Shown: positions 1 to 8,814 of the stretch, in pieces
Layout: the number at the start of each line of letters is the position of its first letter
How positions within the stretch are numbered: the first letter of the stretch is position 1
Assembly: GCA_963713275.1 (NCBI GenBank)
Contig: CAVQLG010000013.1
Coordinates: 62,001-126,000 of the forward strand
Length of the DNA stretch: 64,000 bases
Source of the DNA: CAIWHR01 sp963713275
GTDB lineage: Bacteria; Pseudomonadota; Gammaproteobacteria; Burkholderiales; Casimicrobiaceae
Direction: 5' to 3'
Program-made: the position numbers and the translations under genes
The notes under the pieces: generated by a model
The model's database searches: none
Told to the model about the DNA's origin: nothing
Seen by the model: the letters and a program-made list of their open reading frames with translations, nothing else

Positions 1-305
1 GTCTTGCCCGATCCCGTCTCACCACAGACGATCACGACCGGATGGTCACGGATCGCCGCGGCGATGTCGTCGGCCCGGGCGCCGACGGGAAGCTCCGGCG
101 GGTAGCTGATCGCAGGCTTGCGGGCGGCGCGGTCGCGCCGCCGTGCCACCGAGCGCGCCACCGCCGCCTCGATCCGCGCCCATTCGGCGGCGCTCGCGCG
201 CGCCGCCCGCGCCCGCTCGATCCGGCGGCGAAGCGGCGTCGCGTCCGCGGCCATCCCCTGCAGCAAGAGATCGTGGAGCCGCAAGGCGTCGGAAGCGAAG
301 GACAT
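1..305 (-). CDS. hrpA: ATP-dependent RNA helicase HrpA, N-terminal part (runs off the window)
   Basis: This is the first ~101 codons of a DEAH-box RNA helicase. The ATG is at 303-305, and the frame stays open to the window edge. The N-terminal segment is Arg/Ala-rich (RRRIERARAARA...), followed by a P-E-L-P-V motif and then a Walker A loop GETGSGKT in the last visible codons, preceded by HPVVIVC. That layout fits HrpA, a ~1300-residue helicase acting in mRNA processing and on stalled ribosomes. The gene is divergent from the solute-binding protein gene at 486, with 180 bp between them. Only the N-terminus is seen. A different DEAH helicase (HrpB) is less likely, because HrpB starts almost directly at the Walker A loop. 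Confidence 0.8.
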   Translation of the reverse strand, partial: MSFASDALRLHDLLLQGMAADATPLRRRIERARAARASAAEWARIEAAVARSVARRRDRAARKPAISYPPELPVGARADDIAAAIRDHPVVIVCGETGSGK

Positions 306-424
306 GGGTCGGCAGCGACGAATCGCGGAGGCGCCGGGAAACCCTGCGCGTCGGTCGCGCGGCTCCGGCAGCGCGGCTTTCCGCGGCGCGGATTCTAACG
401 CGCCCCGTCGCGGCGCGGGGACGC

Positions 425-430
425 TATCAT
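425..430 (+). promoter_or_regulatory. possible -10 element of the solute-binding protein gene
   Basis: TATCAT lies 56 bp before the ATG at 486, in the hrpA/solute-binding-protein divergent gap. No convincing -35 is visible, so this is only a candidate. Confidence 0.25.
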
Positions 431-485
431 GAGGCATCCGGCGCCCGCCGCGGCGCCGCCCCGTCGCTACCCGCAAAGACCCCGG

Positions 486-2076
486 ATGAACCGACTCCCG
501 CCGATCGCGCTCTGCGCCCTCGTCGCGGCGCTCGCCACGACGCCCGTCGACTCCACGGCCAAGACGCTGCGCTGGGCGGGGCGTGGCGACATGCAGACGA
601 CCGACCCGCATTCGCAGAACGAGAACCTCACCAACAACGTCAACGCGCTGGTCTACGAGCACCTCGTCGACGCGCGACCGGAAGCTCGCGCTGGTTCCGG
701 CGCTCGCGACGTCCTGGGAGCAGGTCGATCCGAGCACCTGGCGCTTTCGCCTGCGGCCCGGCGTCAAGTGGCACGACGGCTCGGCGTTCACCGCCGACGA
801 CGTGGTCTTCAGCTTCGAGCGGGCGCGAGCCGAGACTTCCCAGCTGCGCGCCTACGCGAACGCAGCCGGCACCGCGCGCCGGATCGACGAGCTCACCGTC
901 GAGTTCGTCACCCCGGGCCCCAACCCGATCCTGCTCGAGCACGTCGCCTCGATCAATGTCATGAACCGCGCCTGGTGCGAGAAGCACCGCGCGGCGAAGC
1001 CGCAGAACTTCGCGGCGAAGGAGGACATGATCACCGCGCGACAGGCGATGGGCACCGGGCCGTTCATGCTGCGATCGCGCGAGCCCGACGTCAAGACGGT
1101 GCTGGTGAAGAACCCCAACTGGTGGGGGCAGAAGGAAGGGCGCTTCGAGGGCAACGTGGACGAAGTCGTCTACACGCCGATCGGCTCGGACGCCACCCGC
1201 GTCGCCGCGCTCGTCTCCGGCGAGGTGGACCTCGTGAACGATCCGCCCCCGCAGGACGTGCCACGCCTGGGCGCAACGCCGGGCATCAAGGTGCTGGAGG
1301 GCACCGAGCATCGCGTCGTGTTCCTGGGCATGGACCAGGACCGCGACGAACTCCTCTACTCCAGCGTCAAGGGCAGGAATCCCCTCAAGGACCGGCGGGT
1401 GCGCCAGGCGCTCTACCAGGCGATCGACATCGAAGCGATCCGCCGGACCACGATGCGCGGGCTCGCGCAGCCCACGGGCATGGTGCTGCCGTCGCCGGCG
1501 CAGTCGACGCCCGAACTCGAGCGCCGGCTGCCGTTCGACCGCGCCGCGGCGAAGGCGCTGCTCGCCGAGGCCGGCTACGCCGGCGGCTTCGAGATCACCC
1601 TCGACTGCCCGAACAACCGCTACGTCAACGACGAGAAGATCTGCCAGGCGATCGCGGCGATGTGGAGCCAGGTCGGCGTCAACACGCGGGTCAACACGAT
1701 GCCGCGGGCGACGTACTTCCCGAAGCTCGAGAAACTCGACACCAGCGTGTACATGCTGGGCTGGGGGGGCGCATCGACCGACGCCATCTTCACGCTGCAG
1801 CCGGTCATGGCGACCTGGAACGGCAGGGGAGACGGCGATTACAACTACGGCCGCTACTCGAACCCGAGGCTCGATGCGCTGACGGCGAAGGTCAAGCGTG
1901 AAATGAACCCGGCGGTCCGGCTGCAGATGATCCGCGACGCGCTCGCGGCGCAGCAGGCGGAGGTCAACCACATCCCGCTGCACCGGCAGGTGATCCCGTG
2001 GGCGGCACGCGCCGGCGTCGTCGTGCCGCACCGCGCCGACAACTGGGTGACGCCCACCTGGGTGACGCTGCCCTGA
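486..2076 (+). CDS. ABC transporter substrate-binding protein, family 5 (peptide/nickel type), frameshifted
   Basis: This is a periplasmic SBP_bac_5 protein of about 529 residues that would deliver oligopeptides or a related solute to an ABC importer. No permease or ATPase genes lie nearby. The N-terminus starting MNRLPPIALC is a Sec signal peptide. The mature part begins near KTLRWAGRGD and contains family-typical stretches such as WRFRLRPGVKWHDG and the C-terminal HIPLHRQVIPW. The frame changes at 672: upstream reads ...YEHLVD, downstream RDRKLALVPAL. Removing one G at 672 restores a continuous protein. The start at 486 is chosen because it opens the signal peptide; an in-frame ATG at 429 would add an unlikely extension. 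The gene is either a true pseudogene or, more likely, carries a sequencing error. Confidence 0.8.
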
Positions 2077-2138
2077 CGGCGCGGGGACGCGCGTCGTGCC
2101 GGCAACGCCGCGCCCTCCGGCGCCTCGATCCCGCGCGG

Positions 2139-2780
2139 CACGTCGGGGTACTGCGCCGCCATCGCCCGGAACCGCTCGTCCCAGTAGGGCATGGTGATCG
2201 CAAGGCCGTTGGACTTGGTCGCCGAGGTGACGTGCTTCGCCGGCCTCCGGCGGGCGAGTTCGAAGGCGAAGCGCAGGATGCGATCGACGCCGAGGCGCGT
2301 GAACACGGTCTCCTGCAGGACGATCTCGCGCTCGGTGCCCTCGAACATCCGTCCTCCCAGCGACGAGTACTCGCCCTCGGTGTTCTCGCGCACGATCGCC
2401 ATGTCGATGTCTCCCGGCCGGCGGCTGGCGAGCGGCGTCGCGATGCCGGGCATCAGCCGGCAGGGACGCAGGTTGACGTACTGGTCGAAGCGCCGCCGGA
2501 ACTGCAGCAGCGATCCCGCGAGCGAGACGTGATCGGGCACGGCCGCCGGCCAGCCGACCGCGCCGTAGAAGACCGCCTCGAAGGAGGACAGCTCCTCGAA
2601 CCAGTCCTCCGGCATCATCCGGCCGTGCCGCTGGTAGTAATCGCAGCTCCAGTCGTAGTGTCCCCAGTCGAACTCGATGCCGAAGCGGCCTGCGACGGCT
2701 TCGAGCACGCGCAGTCCTTCCGGTACGGTTTCCTTGCCGATGCCGTCGCCGGGGATGACGGCGACTCGATGCCTGGCCAT
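2139..2780 (-). pseudogene. tartrate dehydrogenase/decarboxylase (D-malate dehydrogenase) family, 3'-truncated
   Basis: From the ATG at 2778-2780 the protein starts MARHRVAVIPGDGIGKE, the nucleotide-binding start of the isocitrate/isopropylmalate dehydrogenase superfamily. Features close to the TtuC/DmlA branch follow: NLRPCRLMPG, the IVRENTEGEYS signature, and SATKSNGLAITM with the catalytic Lys. Similarity stops after about 214 residues at YPDV (near 2139), where an intact ~360-residue enzyme continues with the Asp residues that bind the divalent metal. Beyond that point the open frame runs antisense into the solute-binding protein gene and is not credible protein. The enzyme would oxidise/decarboxylate tartrate or D-malate with NAD, but this copy lacks metal ligands and should be inactive. 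Confidence 0.75.
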
Positions 2781-2975
2781 GCGCGTTGCTCCCCGGGGTT
2801 GCGTCGCGGTGGCGACAGCGCATTCTAGGACCGCGGCGCGGCCCCCGCCACGATCGAACGGCGCTGCCGGGTCAGGCGCGCGCGCATCGACATTGACCTG
2901 GCTCACCGCCCTCCGATGGCGCTGCGGTCGGAACACCCCGCCGCGCTTGCTCCCGCCCTTCGAACCGGACATCGC

Positions 2976-3408
2976 GTGCGCTCCATCCTCTACGTCGTCG
3001 CGCAGTTCGCTGTGTTGCGGTGCTCCTGTTTCCGGGGCTACCTGGACCGCGTCGGCCGCCGCCTGCGTGCTGATCGGCGCCGGCACGGCGATCGGCGCCT
3101 GGGCGCTGCTCGCGAACCGGCCGGGCAACTTCAACATCCGGCCCGATCCGAAGCACGACGGCCAGCTGGTCAGCCACGGCCCTTACCGGCACGTCCGGCA
3201 TCCGATGTATCTTGCGGTGCTGCTCGGCTGCGCCGGCGTGGCGGCGGGCTTCGGGGACCTCTGGCGCTGGGCCGTGCTCGTGGCGCTCGCGCTGGTGCTG
3301 CATTTCAAGGCCGCCTTCGAGGAACGCGCGCTCGCGCTGCGCTTCCCGGAATACGCGGACTACGCGCGGGGCACGCCGGCGCTGATTCCCTTCCTTCGCC
3401 GACGCTGA
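2976..3408 (+). CDS. isoprenylcysteine carboxyl methyltransferase-like integral membrane protein, frameshifted
   Basis: This is a small (~143 residue) multi-pass membrane protein of the ICMT/PEMT methyltransferase group. The C-terminal half holds the SAM-binding signature GPYRHVRHPMY, followed by a hydrophobic segment and ERALALRFPEYADYA, typical of the family. The N-terminus VRSILYVVAQFAV (GTG at 2976) is in another frame. Deleting one base near 3017 joins it to GAPVSGATWTASAA and gives a normal family protein. It may methylate a small molecule or lipid; the real substrate of bacterial members is mostly unknown. The 22 bp around the stop codon are imperfectly duplicated directly downstream. 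Confidence 0.7.
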
Positions 3409-3434
3409 CCGCCTTCCTGCGCCGGCGCTGACCG
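3390..3434 (+). repeat. imperfect 22-bp tandem duplication over the ICMT-like stop codon
   Basis: Copies lie at 3390-3411 and 3413-3434 and differ at two positions. The first encodes the end FLRRR plus the stop; the second repeats it out of use. The event duplicated the gene tail without harming the protein. Confidence 0.6.
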
Positions 3435-3549
3435 GGCGCGCGCCGCCCGCGTCGGCCATCCGGTCGATGGCGCCGCCGACGGGCTGGCTCTAGATTGACG
3501 CGCATCGACGCTTCGCGTCGTGCCAATCCTTCCCACCCGGAGCCAACCC

Positions 3550-4086
3550 ATGCTGCGCCGCGCCTACCTCTTCTCGCTGTGGGTCCTGCAATTCGCGCTG
3601 GTCGTCGACGTCGTTCCCGTCCTCGGGGAAGCGCTGCGGCTGCGCGCCGCCATCGGACATCCGCCCGACGGCGTGCACGCCCTCCTGCGCTTCGCCATCG
3701 CCGGCGCGGGCATGGTCGGCGCCAGCTTTGCCCTGGCGGGGCCGCTCTACGCGCTGCGGCGCCACCGGCAACGGGGCGCGCTGCGCTTTCTCGGCCTGCC
3801 GGGCTGGGCGGCGACGCTCGCCGTCGTCGGCGCGACGGCCTATGTCGTCGCCGCAGCCCTTGGCGTATGGCTGCCCGACGTCGACCTGCCCTGGGCCGAG
3901 GCGATCCACGGGCAGGCGCGCGCCGTCGCGCTCGCGAGCCTCTCCCTGATGGCCGGGGGCGCCCTTGCCGCGGAGCTCCTGCGACGCAGCGTCGCGCCGC
4001 CGCGCCTGCTGCGCGACCTGATGTCCGCCCGCGGCGGGCGCACCGAAGTCGTCTATCCGGACGACCTGCGCACCCACGCTCGCTGA
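3550..4086 (+). CDS. hypothetical membrane protein
   Basis: This is a 178-residue protein with four likely membrane spans: around residues 5-23 (LFSLWVLQFALVVDVV), 40-60 (FAIAGAGMVGASFALAGPLY), 80-103 (WAATLAVVGATAYVVAAALGVW) and 120-140. It ends in a soluble tail with DLMSARGGR and a Tyr-Pro-Asp-Asp stretch. I chose the ATG at 3550 because a GGAG lies about 10 bp upstream and the first span then starts at once; an in-frame ATG at 3520 has no such support. I do not recognise the family. It stands alone between an ICMT-like gene and a DMT transporter. Confidence 0.6.
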   Translation: MLRRAYLFSLWVLQFALVVDVVPVLGEALRLRAAIGHPPDGVHALLRFAIAGAGMVGASFALAGPLYALRRHRQRGALRFLGLPGWAATLAVVGATAYVVAAALGVWLPDVDLPWAEAIHGQARAVALASLSLMAGGALAAELLRRSVAPPRLLRDLMSARGGRTEVVYPDDLRTHAR

Positions 4087-4395
4087 CCGCGGCGGATTGC
4101 GTTCGGGCACGCCCTGCAATGTTGCAGCGCATCCCGTTGCCGCGCGCGCCGCGTCGTGTCGTGTCGAGCCGTGTCGTGTCGAGCCGTGGACACCTCGGCA
4201 GCGTTGCGTTAACCTTGCCGCTCGCGTCAGGGTCTTCGCGCCTGCGGTCGGTCAGCCGCCGCGGCCCGCCTGCCTACGCCCGCCTCGCCGCGTATCCACA
4301 GCCCGCAGCGCGGGGCCGCGACGGCGGCGTCCTGCCCCGCGACGCTTCCCGCCCTCCCTTCGACCCCGTTTCCGACCGCCGTTCCCCGCCCGGCA
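4087..4395. other. 309-bp intergenic gap with a 15-bp tandem repeat
   Basis: No gene is seen here. The gap holds two perfect head-to-tail copies of GTGTCGTGTCGAGCC (4156-4170 and 4171-4185) followed by a partial third. The remainder is GC-rich sequence without a clear promoter or terminator. Confidence 0.6.
4156..4185 (+). repeat. 15-bp perfect tandem repeat, two copies
   Basis: The unit GTGTCGTGTCGAGCC occurs at 4156-4170 and 4171-4185. The unit itself holds a GTGTC sub-repeat. Slippage is a likely origin; no function is apparent. Confidence 0.8.
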
Positions 4396-5289
4396 ATGAC
4401 CGCCTCCCCCGCGCACCGACGCGCCATCCTGATGATGGTCGTCGCCGCGATCTGCTGGTCCTCGGGGGGAATCCTCGTGCGCCAGCTGTCGATCACCAAC
4501 GCCTGGGAGATCGTGTTCTGGCGCAGCGTGTTCATGGCGCTGTTCGTCCTCGGCGTGCTCGCGGTGCTGCACGGCCGCCGGCTGCCGCAGGCGGTGATTG
4601 CGGCCGGCAAGCCGGGGCTTCTGGCCGGCCTCTTCCTCGCCGGCACCTTCTTCTTCTTCATCGCCTCGCTGACGCGCACGACCGTCGCCAACACCTTCGT
4701 GTTGATGAGCGTCTCGCCCTTCCTCGCCGCACTGGCCGGGCGCCTCATCCTGAAGGAAGCGGTGCCCGCGCGCACCTGGGTCGCGATGGCGGTGGCGTTC
4801 GCCGGTGTCGTCGTCATGTTCGCCGCTTCGCTCGATGGAGGACGGCTCGCCGGCAACCTGCTGGCCCTGGGCGTTTCCTGCTGCTTCGCCGCGCAGGTGA
4901 CCGTGCTGCGGCGTTTTCATGCCACCGTCGACATGCTGCCGCAGGTGATGATCGCCGGCGTCATCTCGCTGGTCATCGCGTTCGCCGTCTCGCCCCCGTT
5001 CGCCGCGACCGGACGTGACCTGGGGTTTCTCGCCCTGATGGGCTGCGTGCAGCTGGGCACCGGCTGCCTGCTCGCGACTGCAGCCTCGCGGCACCTGTCG
5101 GCGACCGAGCTCGGCCTCCTGGCGCTGCTCGAGCCCATCGCCGGCCCGCTCTGGGTATGGCTGCTGATGGGCGAGAACCCGGGCGCGGCGACGCTCACCG
5201 GGGGAGCGATCGTGCTGCTCGCGGTCCTTGCCAACGAGGCGTTCGCCGCCTGGCAGGAGTCGCGCCACGCCGCCGCCCGCGCCGGCTGA
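4396..5289 (+). CDS. DMT-superfamily (EamA) transporter
   Basis: This 297-residue inner-membrane protein has about ten hydrophobic spans arranged as two EamA halves. The first runs from about residue 10 (ILMMVVAAICWSSGGI) to 140, the second from about 155 (NLLALGVSCCFAAQ) to 285. The second half carries the usual LLALLEPIAGPLWVWLLMGE signature near the C-terminus. Members export or import amino acids, metabolites or nucleotide sugars; the substrate cannot be read from sequence. The gene ends 13 bp before the GTG of the TauE-type permease, so the two may be co-transcribed. Confidence 0.85.
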   Translation: MTASPAHRRAILMMVVAAICWSSGGILVRQLSITNAWEIVFWRSVFMALFVLGVLAVLHGRRLPQAVIAAGKPGLLAGLFLAGTFFFFIASLTRTTVANTFVLMSVSPFLAALAGRLILKEAVPARTWVAMAVAFAGVVVMFAASLDGGRLAGNLLALGVSCCFAAQVTVLRRFHATVDMLPQVMIAGVISLVIAFAVSPPFAATGRDLGFLALMGCVQLGTGCLLATAASRHLSATELGLLALLEPIAGPLWVWLLMGENPGAATLTGGAIVLLAVLANEAFAAWQESRHAAARAG

Positions 5290-5302
5290 GCGGCACACCG
5301 CC

Positions 5303-6079
5303 GTGTCCCTTGCCGACTTCCCGCTGGGTTTCTACCCGGTCGCGGTCGTCGCCATCGTGCTGACCGGGATCGCCAAAGGCGGCTTCGGCGCGGGCGCCGG
5401 CGGTCTCGCCGTGCCCATCATGTCGCTCTACGTCGCTCCGCCCGAGGCGGCGGGGATCATGCTGCCGATCCTCTGCGCGATGGATCTCTTCGGCGTGCAC
5501 GCCTACCGCGGGCAGGGCTCGCGGCGGCACCTGGCGATCCTGCTCCCCGGGGCGATGGTCGGGATCGCGGCCGGGGCCCTGGCGTTCGGCACGCTGCCGG
5601 TCAACGGGATCCGCCTGCTGCTCGGTGCGATCGCGGTGACCTTCGCGCTCAACCGCTGGTTCGCGCTCGGCGAGCGCGTCGCCCGCCGCTTGTCGGCCGG
5701 CGAGCACGTCCCCGGGCCCGCGGCGGGCGTCTTCTGGGGCACGCTGTCGGGCTTCACCAGCACGCTCGCGCACGCGGGCGGCCCGCCGTTCGCCGTGTAC
5801 GTCCTGGCGCAGAAACTCGACAAGACGCGCGTGGTCGCGACATCGGTCGTCTTCTTCCTCGTCGTCAACTACGTGAAGCTCGTCCCGTACGCGATGCTCG
5901 GTCAGCTCAACCGGACGAACCTCGCCGCCTCGCTGCTGTTCGCCCCGCTCGCGCCGCTCGGCGTCTGGCTCGGCGTCTGGCTGCACCGGCGCGTCTCCGA
6001 GCAGGCGTTCTACCAGGTGAGCTACGCGCTGCTGTTCGCGACCGGCGTCAAGCTCGTCGCCGACGCGCTGCTGCGCTGA
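5303..6079 (+). CDS. TauE/SafE family permease (sulfite/organosulfonate exporter type)
   Basis: This is a 258-residue, roughly eight-span membrane protein of the TSUP family. The N-terminal repeat carries LTGIAKGGFGAGAGGLAVP, the family's conserved Gly-rich loop, and the matching second-half motif FTSTLAHAGGPPFAVY is present. TSUP proteins move sulfite, sulfonates or other small anions across the inner membrane; the substrate here is unknown. I chose the GTG at 5303, 13 bp after the DMT stop, because it starts right before the first hydrophobic segment. An upstream in-frame ATG at 5228 would overlap the DMT gene by 60 bp and add an implausible Pro/Arg-rich leader. Confidence 0.8.
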   Translation: MSLADFPLGFYPVAVVAIVLTGIAKGGFGAGAGGLAVPIMSLYVAPPEAAGIMLPILCAMDLFGVHAYRGQGSRRHLAILLPGAMVGIAAGALAFGTLPVNGIRLLLGAIAVTFALNRWFALGERVARRLSAGEHVPGPAAGVFWGTLSGFTSTLAHAGGPPFAVYVLAQKLDKTRVVATSVVFFLVVNYVKLVPYAMLGQLNRTNLAASLLFAPLAPLGVWLGVWLHRRVSEQAFYQVSYALLFATGVKLVADALLR

Positions 6080-6113
6080 CGCTTCGCCGGCGCGGCGCCT
6101 GGCGGCGATGCGC

Positions 6114-6119
6114 TATGAT
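6114..6119 (+). promoter_or_regulatory. probable -10 element upstream of accA
   Basis: TATGAT lies 31 bp before the accA ATG in the context GCGCTATGATGC, a form seen repeatedly in this window (also before corA). The -35 region is not obvious. Confidence 0.4.
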
Positions 6120-6149
6120 GCTTGCCACGAAAGCCCCTTGCCGTCCTCC

Positions 6150-7118
6150 ATGAAGCAGACCTTTCTCGACTTCGAGCAACCGATCGCCGAACTGCAGGCG
6201 AAGATCGACGAGCTGCGTTTCGTCCACGAGGATTCCGCGGTCGACATCTCCGACGAGATCAACCGGCTGCAGAAGAAGAGCCAGCAGCTCACGCGTGACA
6301 TCTACTCGAAGCTCTCGTCGTGGCAGATCGCGCTGGTCGCGCGCCACCCGCAGCGACCGTACACGCTCGACTACATCAACGGCATGTTCGCCGACTTCCG
6401 CGAGTTGCACGGCGATCGCGTCTACGCCGACGACCCGGCGATCGTCGGCGGACTCGCCCGCTTCAACGGCCAGCCGTGCATGGTCATCGGCCAGCAGAAG
6501 GGCCGCGACACCAAGGAGAAGATCCAGCGCAACTTCGGGATGCCCCGGCCGGAGGGATACCGCAAGGCGCTGCGGCTGATGAAGCTCGCGGAGAAGTTCT
6601 CGCTGCCGCTGTTCACGTTCGTCGACACGCCGGGCGCGTATCCGGGGATCGACGCCGAGGAGCGCGGTCAGTCCGAGGCGATCGGGCGCAATCTCTACGA
6701 GATGGCGGGCCTGCGCACGCCGATCGTCGTCACCGTCATCGGCGAGGGCGGCTCCGGCGGCGCGCTGGCGATCGCGGTCGGCGACGTCACGTTGATGCTG
6801 CAGTACGCGACCTACTCCGTGATCTCGCCCGAAGGCTGCGCGTCGATCTTGTGGAAGAGCGCCGACAACGCAGCCGAAGCGGCCGAGATCCTGGGCATCA
6901 CGGCGCCGCGCCTGAAGCAGCTCGGGCTCATCGACAAGGTGGTGAGCGAGCCGGTCGGGGGTGCGCATCGCGACCCCGCCGCGATCATGGTCACACTCAA
7001 GAAGGCGCTGGCCGAGGCGCTGCGGCAGCTGCAGGAGCAGTCGATCGGCGCGCTGCTCGAGGCGCGCGAGGAGAAGATCCTCTCCTACGGCAAGTTCAAG
7101 GAGATCGCCGCCGGCTGA
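6150..7118 (+). CDS. accA: acetyl-CoA carboxylase carboxyltransferase subunit alpha
   Basis: AccA forms the alpha2beta2 carboxyltransferase with AccD and moves the carboxyl group from carboxybiotin to acetyl-CoA, making malonyl-CoA for fatty acid synthesis. The protein is 322 residues, a normal length. Typical features are the N-terminal helix FLDFEQPIAELQAKIDEL, the GQQKGRDTKEK segment near residue 110, FVDTPGAYPGI, and the Gly-rich GEGGSGGALAIAVGD oxyanion-hole region. The ATG at 6150 matches the family start. tilS follows 50 bp downstream, a common proteobacterial pairing. accD is not in the window. Confidence 0.95.
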   Translation: MKQTFLDFEQPIAELQAKIDELRFVHEDSAVDISDEINRLQKKSQQLTRDIYSKLSSWQIALVARHPQRPYTLDYINGMFADFRELHGDRVYADDPAIVGGLARFNGQPCMVIGQQKGRDTKEKIQRNFGMPRPEGYRKALRLMKLAEKFSLPLFTFVDTPGAYPGIDAEERGQSEAIGRNLYEMAGLRTPIVVTVIGEGGSGGALAIAVGDVTLMLQYATYSVISPEGCASILWKSADNAAEAAEILGITAPRLKQLGLIDKVVSEPVGGAHRDPAAIMVTLKKALAEALRQLQEQSIGALLEAREEKILSYGKFKEIAAG

Positions 7119-7168
7119 CCGCGGCGCGGCCTCGCGCTTCGTTGGCAGCGGCGCGCTCGGCCACCGCG

Positions 7169-8597
7169 ATGCCCGCCCCCGCGCCGCCGGTAACCCGTGA
7201 TGTCGTCGTCGACGCCGTCGCGCGGTCGCTGTCCGCGTGGCGGGACGGCTGCGCGAAGACTGGCGCGCGACCGCCGCGCCTCGCGGTCGCGCTGTCCGGC
7301 GGCTGCGACTCGATGCTGCTGCTCGACGCCGTCGCGCGGCTCGCGCCGGAACTCGGGCTCGCCGTCTCGGCGGTGCACGTCCACCACGGGCTCTCGCCGC
7401 ACGCCGACGCCTGGGCGGCGTTGTGCGCCGGCGTCTGTGCCGCGCGTTCGCTGCCGCTGGTCGTGACCCGCGTCGTGGTGGAACGTCGGGCCGGGCGCAG
7501 CCTCGAAGCCTGCGCCCGCGCGGCGCGCTACGCGGCGTTCGCCGCGCTCGACGTCGACGCGATCGCGCTGGCGCACCATGCCGACGACCAGGCCGAAACG
7601 CTGCTGCTCCAGCTGCTGCGCGGTGCGGGCCCGCACGGCCTCGCCGCGATGCCCGCGCTGCGCAGCGCACCCCGCGGCCCGTCGTTCGTGCGTCCCCTGC
7701 TCGCGCTGCCGCGAGCGGTGCTGCGCGGCCTCGCCCGCGAGCGCGGCCTCGCCTGGGCAGAGGACGAGTCCAACGCCGACCTGCGCCTGCGCCGCAACTA
7801 CCTGCGTGCGCAGGTGACGCCGCGGCTCGCGCAGGCCTTCCCCGGCTATCCGCACACGCTGCTGCGGGCGGCGGCACACCAGGCCGACGCCGCGCGCCTC
7901 GCCGACGAGCTGGCGGCGGAGGATGCCCAGGGTGCGCTCGCCGCCGACCCCGTGGACGGGCCGACGCTTGCGCGCGCGCGCTTGGTCGAGCTCGCGCGGG
8001 AGCGCGCGCATCGCGCGCGGAACCTGCTGCGCTGGTTCCTGCGCCACCACGGCCTCGCCGCACCGTCCGCGGCGCGGCTGGAGGCGATGCTCGCGCAGCT
8101 CGTCGGCGCCGCCGATGACGCCCGCGTGCGGCTCGTCCACGAGAACCGTGTCCTCGGCGTTCATCGCGGGCGCATCGTCGCGTACGCGCCGGTCGCACGC
8201 TGGCCCGAAGGCGCGCTGGAACGGCGAGCCGGCAATCGCGCTGGCGCACGGTCGACTGGCGTTCACGACCGCCGAGGGCCGCGGACTCGCCGCCGAGCGC
8301 GCCGCCGCCGGCACGCTGACGGTGCGGTCCCGAGTCGGCGGCGAGCGGCTGCGGCCGGGGCCGGGGCGGCCGCGGCAGCTCCTCACGCACCTCTTCCAGC
8401 AGCAGGGGGTCCCCGCCTGGCGCCGCGACGCCTGGCCGCTCCTCTACGTTGGCGAGGACCTGGTCGCCGTCCCCGACGTGGGCATCGACCCGCGGTTCGC
8501 CGCGTTGCCGACGCAGCCCGGAATCGAGGTTTCGTGGCTGCCGCGACCGTGGCAAAGCTTGATCCTTGTCAATCCGGGTGACGAGGTTCGCGGTTAG
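7169..8597 (+). CDS. tilS: tRNA(Ile)-lysidine synthetase TilS, frameshifted
   Basis: TilS attaches lysine to C34 of the CAU-anticodon tRNA-Ile, switching it to read AUA. The N-terminal PP-loop ATPase motif is present as SGGCDSML near residue 38, followed by HVHHGLSPHADAW and the LAHHADDQAETLLLQLLRG segment. The C-terminal substrate-binding domain (QLLTHLFQQQGVPAWRRD...) is in another frame. Deleting one C near 8214 joins RWPEGA to WNGEPAIALAHG and gives a continuous ~475-residue enzyme. TilS is essential in most bacteria, so a sequence error is a better explanation than a real mutation. The ATG at 7169 places the P-loop at the usual distance. Confidence 0.88.
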
Positions 8598-8680
8598 CCT
8601 GCCCAAGCCCGTTGCGTTCCTCCCGACTCGGGAAGGCGCAACGACCCGCGAGGCAACGTGGACGCGCCGGCTCGATTGGA

Positions 8681-8710
8681 TTGACAAGCCGGCGCGCCGA
8701 CTGCCCTAAT
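8681..8710 (+). promoter_or_regulatory. probable promoter of the TRAP transporter operon
   Basis: A perfect -35 TTGACA (8681-8686) is followed after 18 bp by CCTAAT (8705-8710). It lies about 105 bp before the dctP ATG, in an otherwise featureless 217-bp gap. The -10 is imperfect. Confidence 0.5.
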
Positions 8711-8814
8711 GCGGGCAGCACGATCGCACCGCCGGCGGCGCGACGATGTGTAGCCAACAAGAAGAATCCGTCGGCAAGTGGTACCTTTCCTGATCTGCCC
8801 CATAGGAGGATGTG

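Noticed and set aside
640..2823. 727-residue frame antisense to the solute-binding protein gene
   Set aside because: Low-complexity shadow translation. The true minus-strand gene in this stretch is the shorter dehydrogenase fragment in another frame.
6048..8687. 879-residue open frame antisense to accA and tilS
   Set aside because: It is composed of Arg/Ala/Asp-rich shadow sequence opposite two real genes. High GC removes stop codons; no family features are present.
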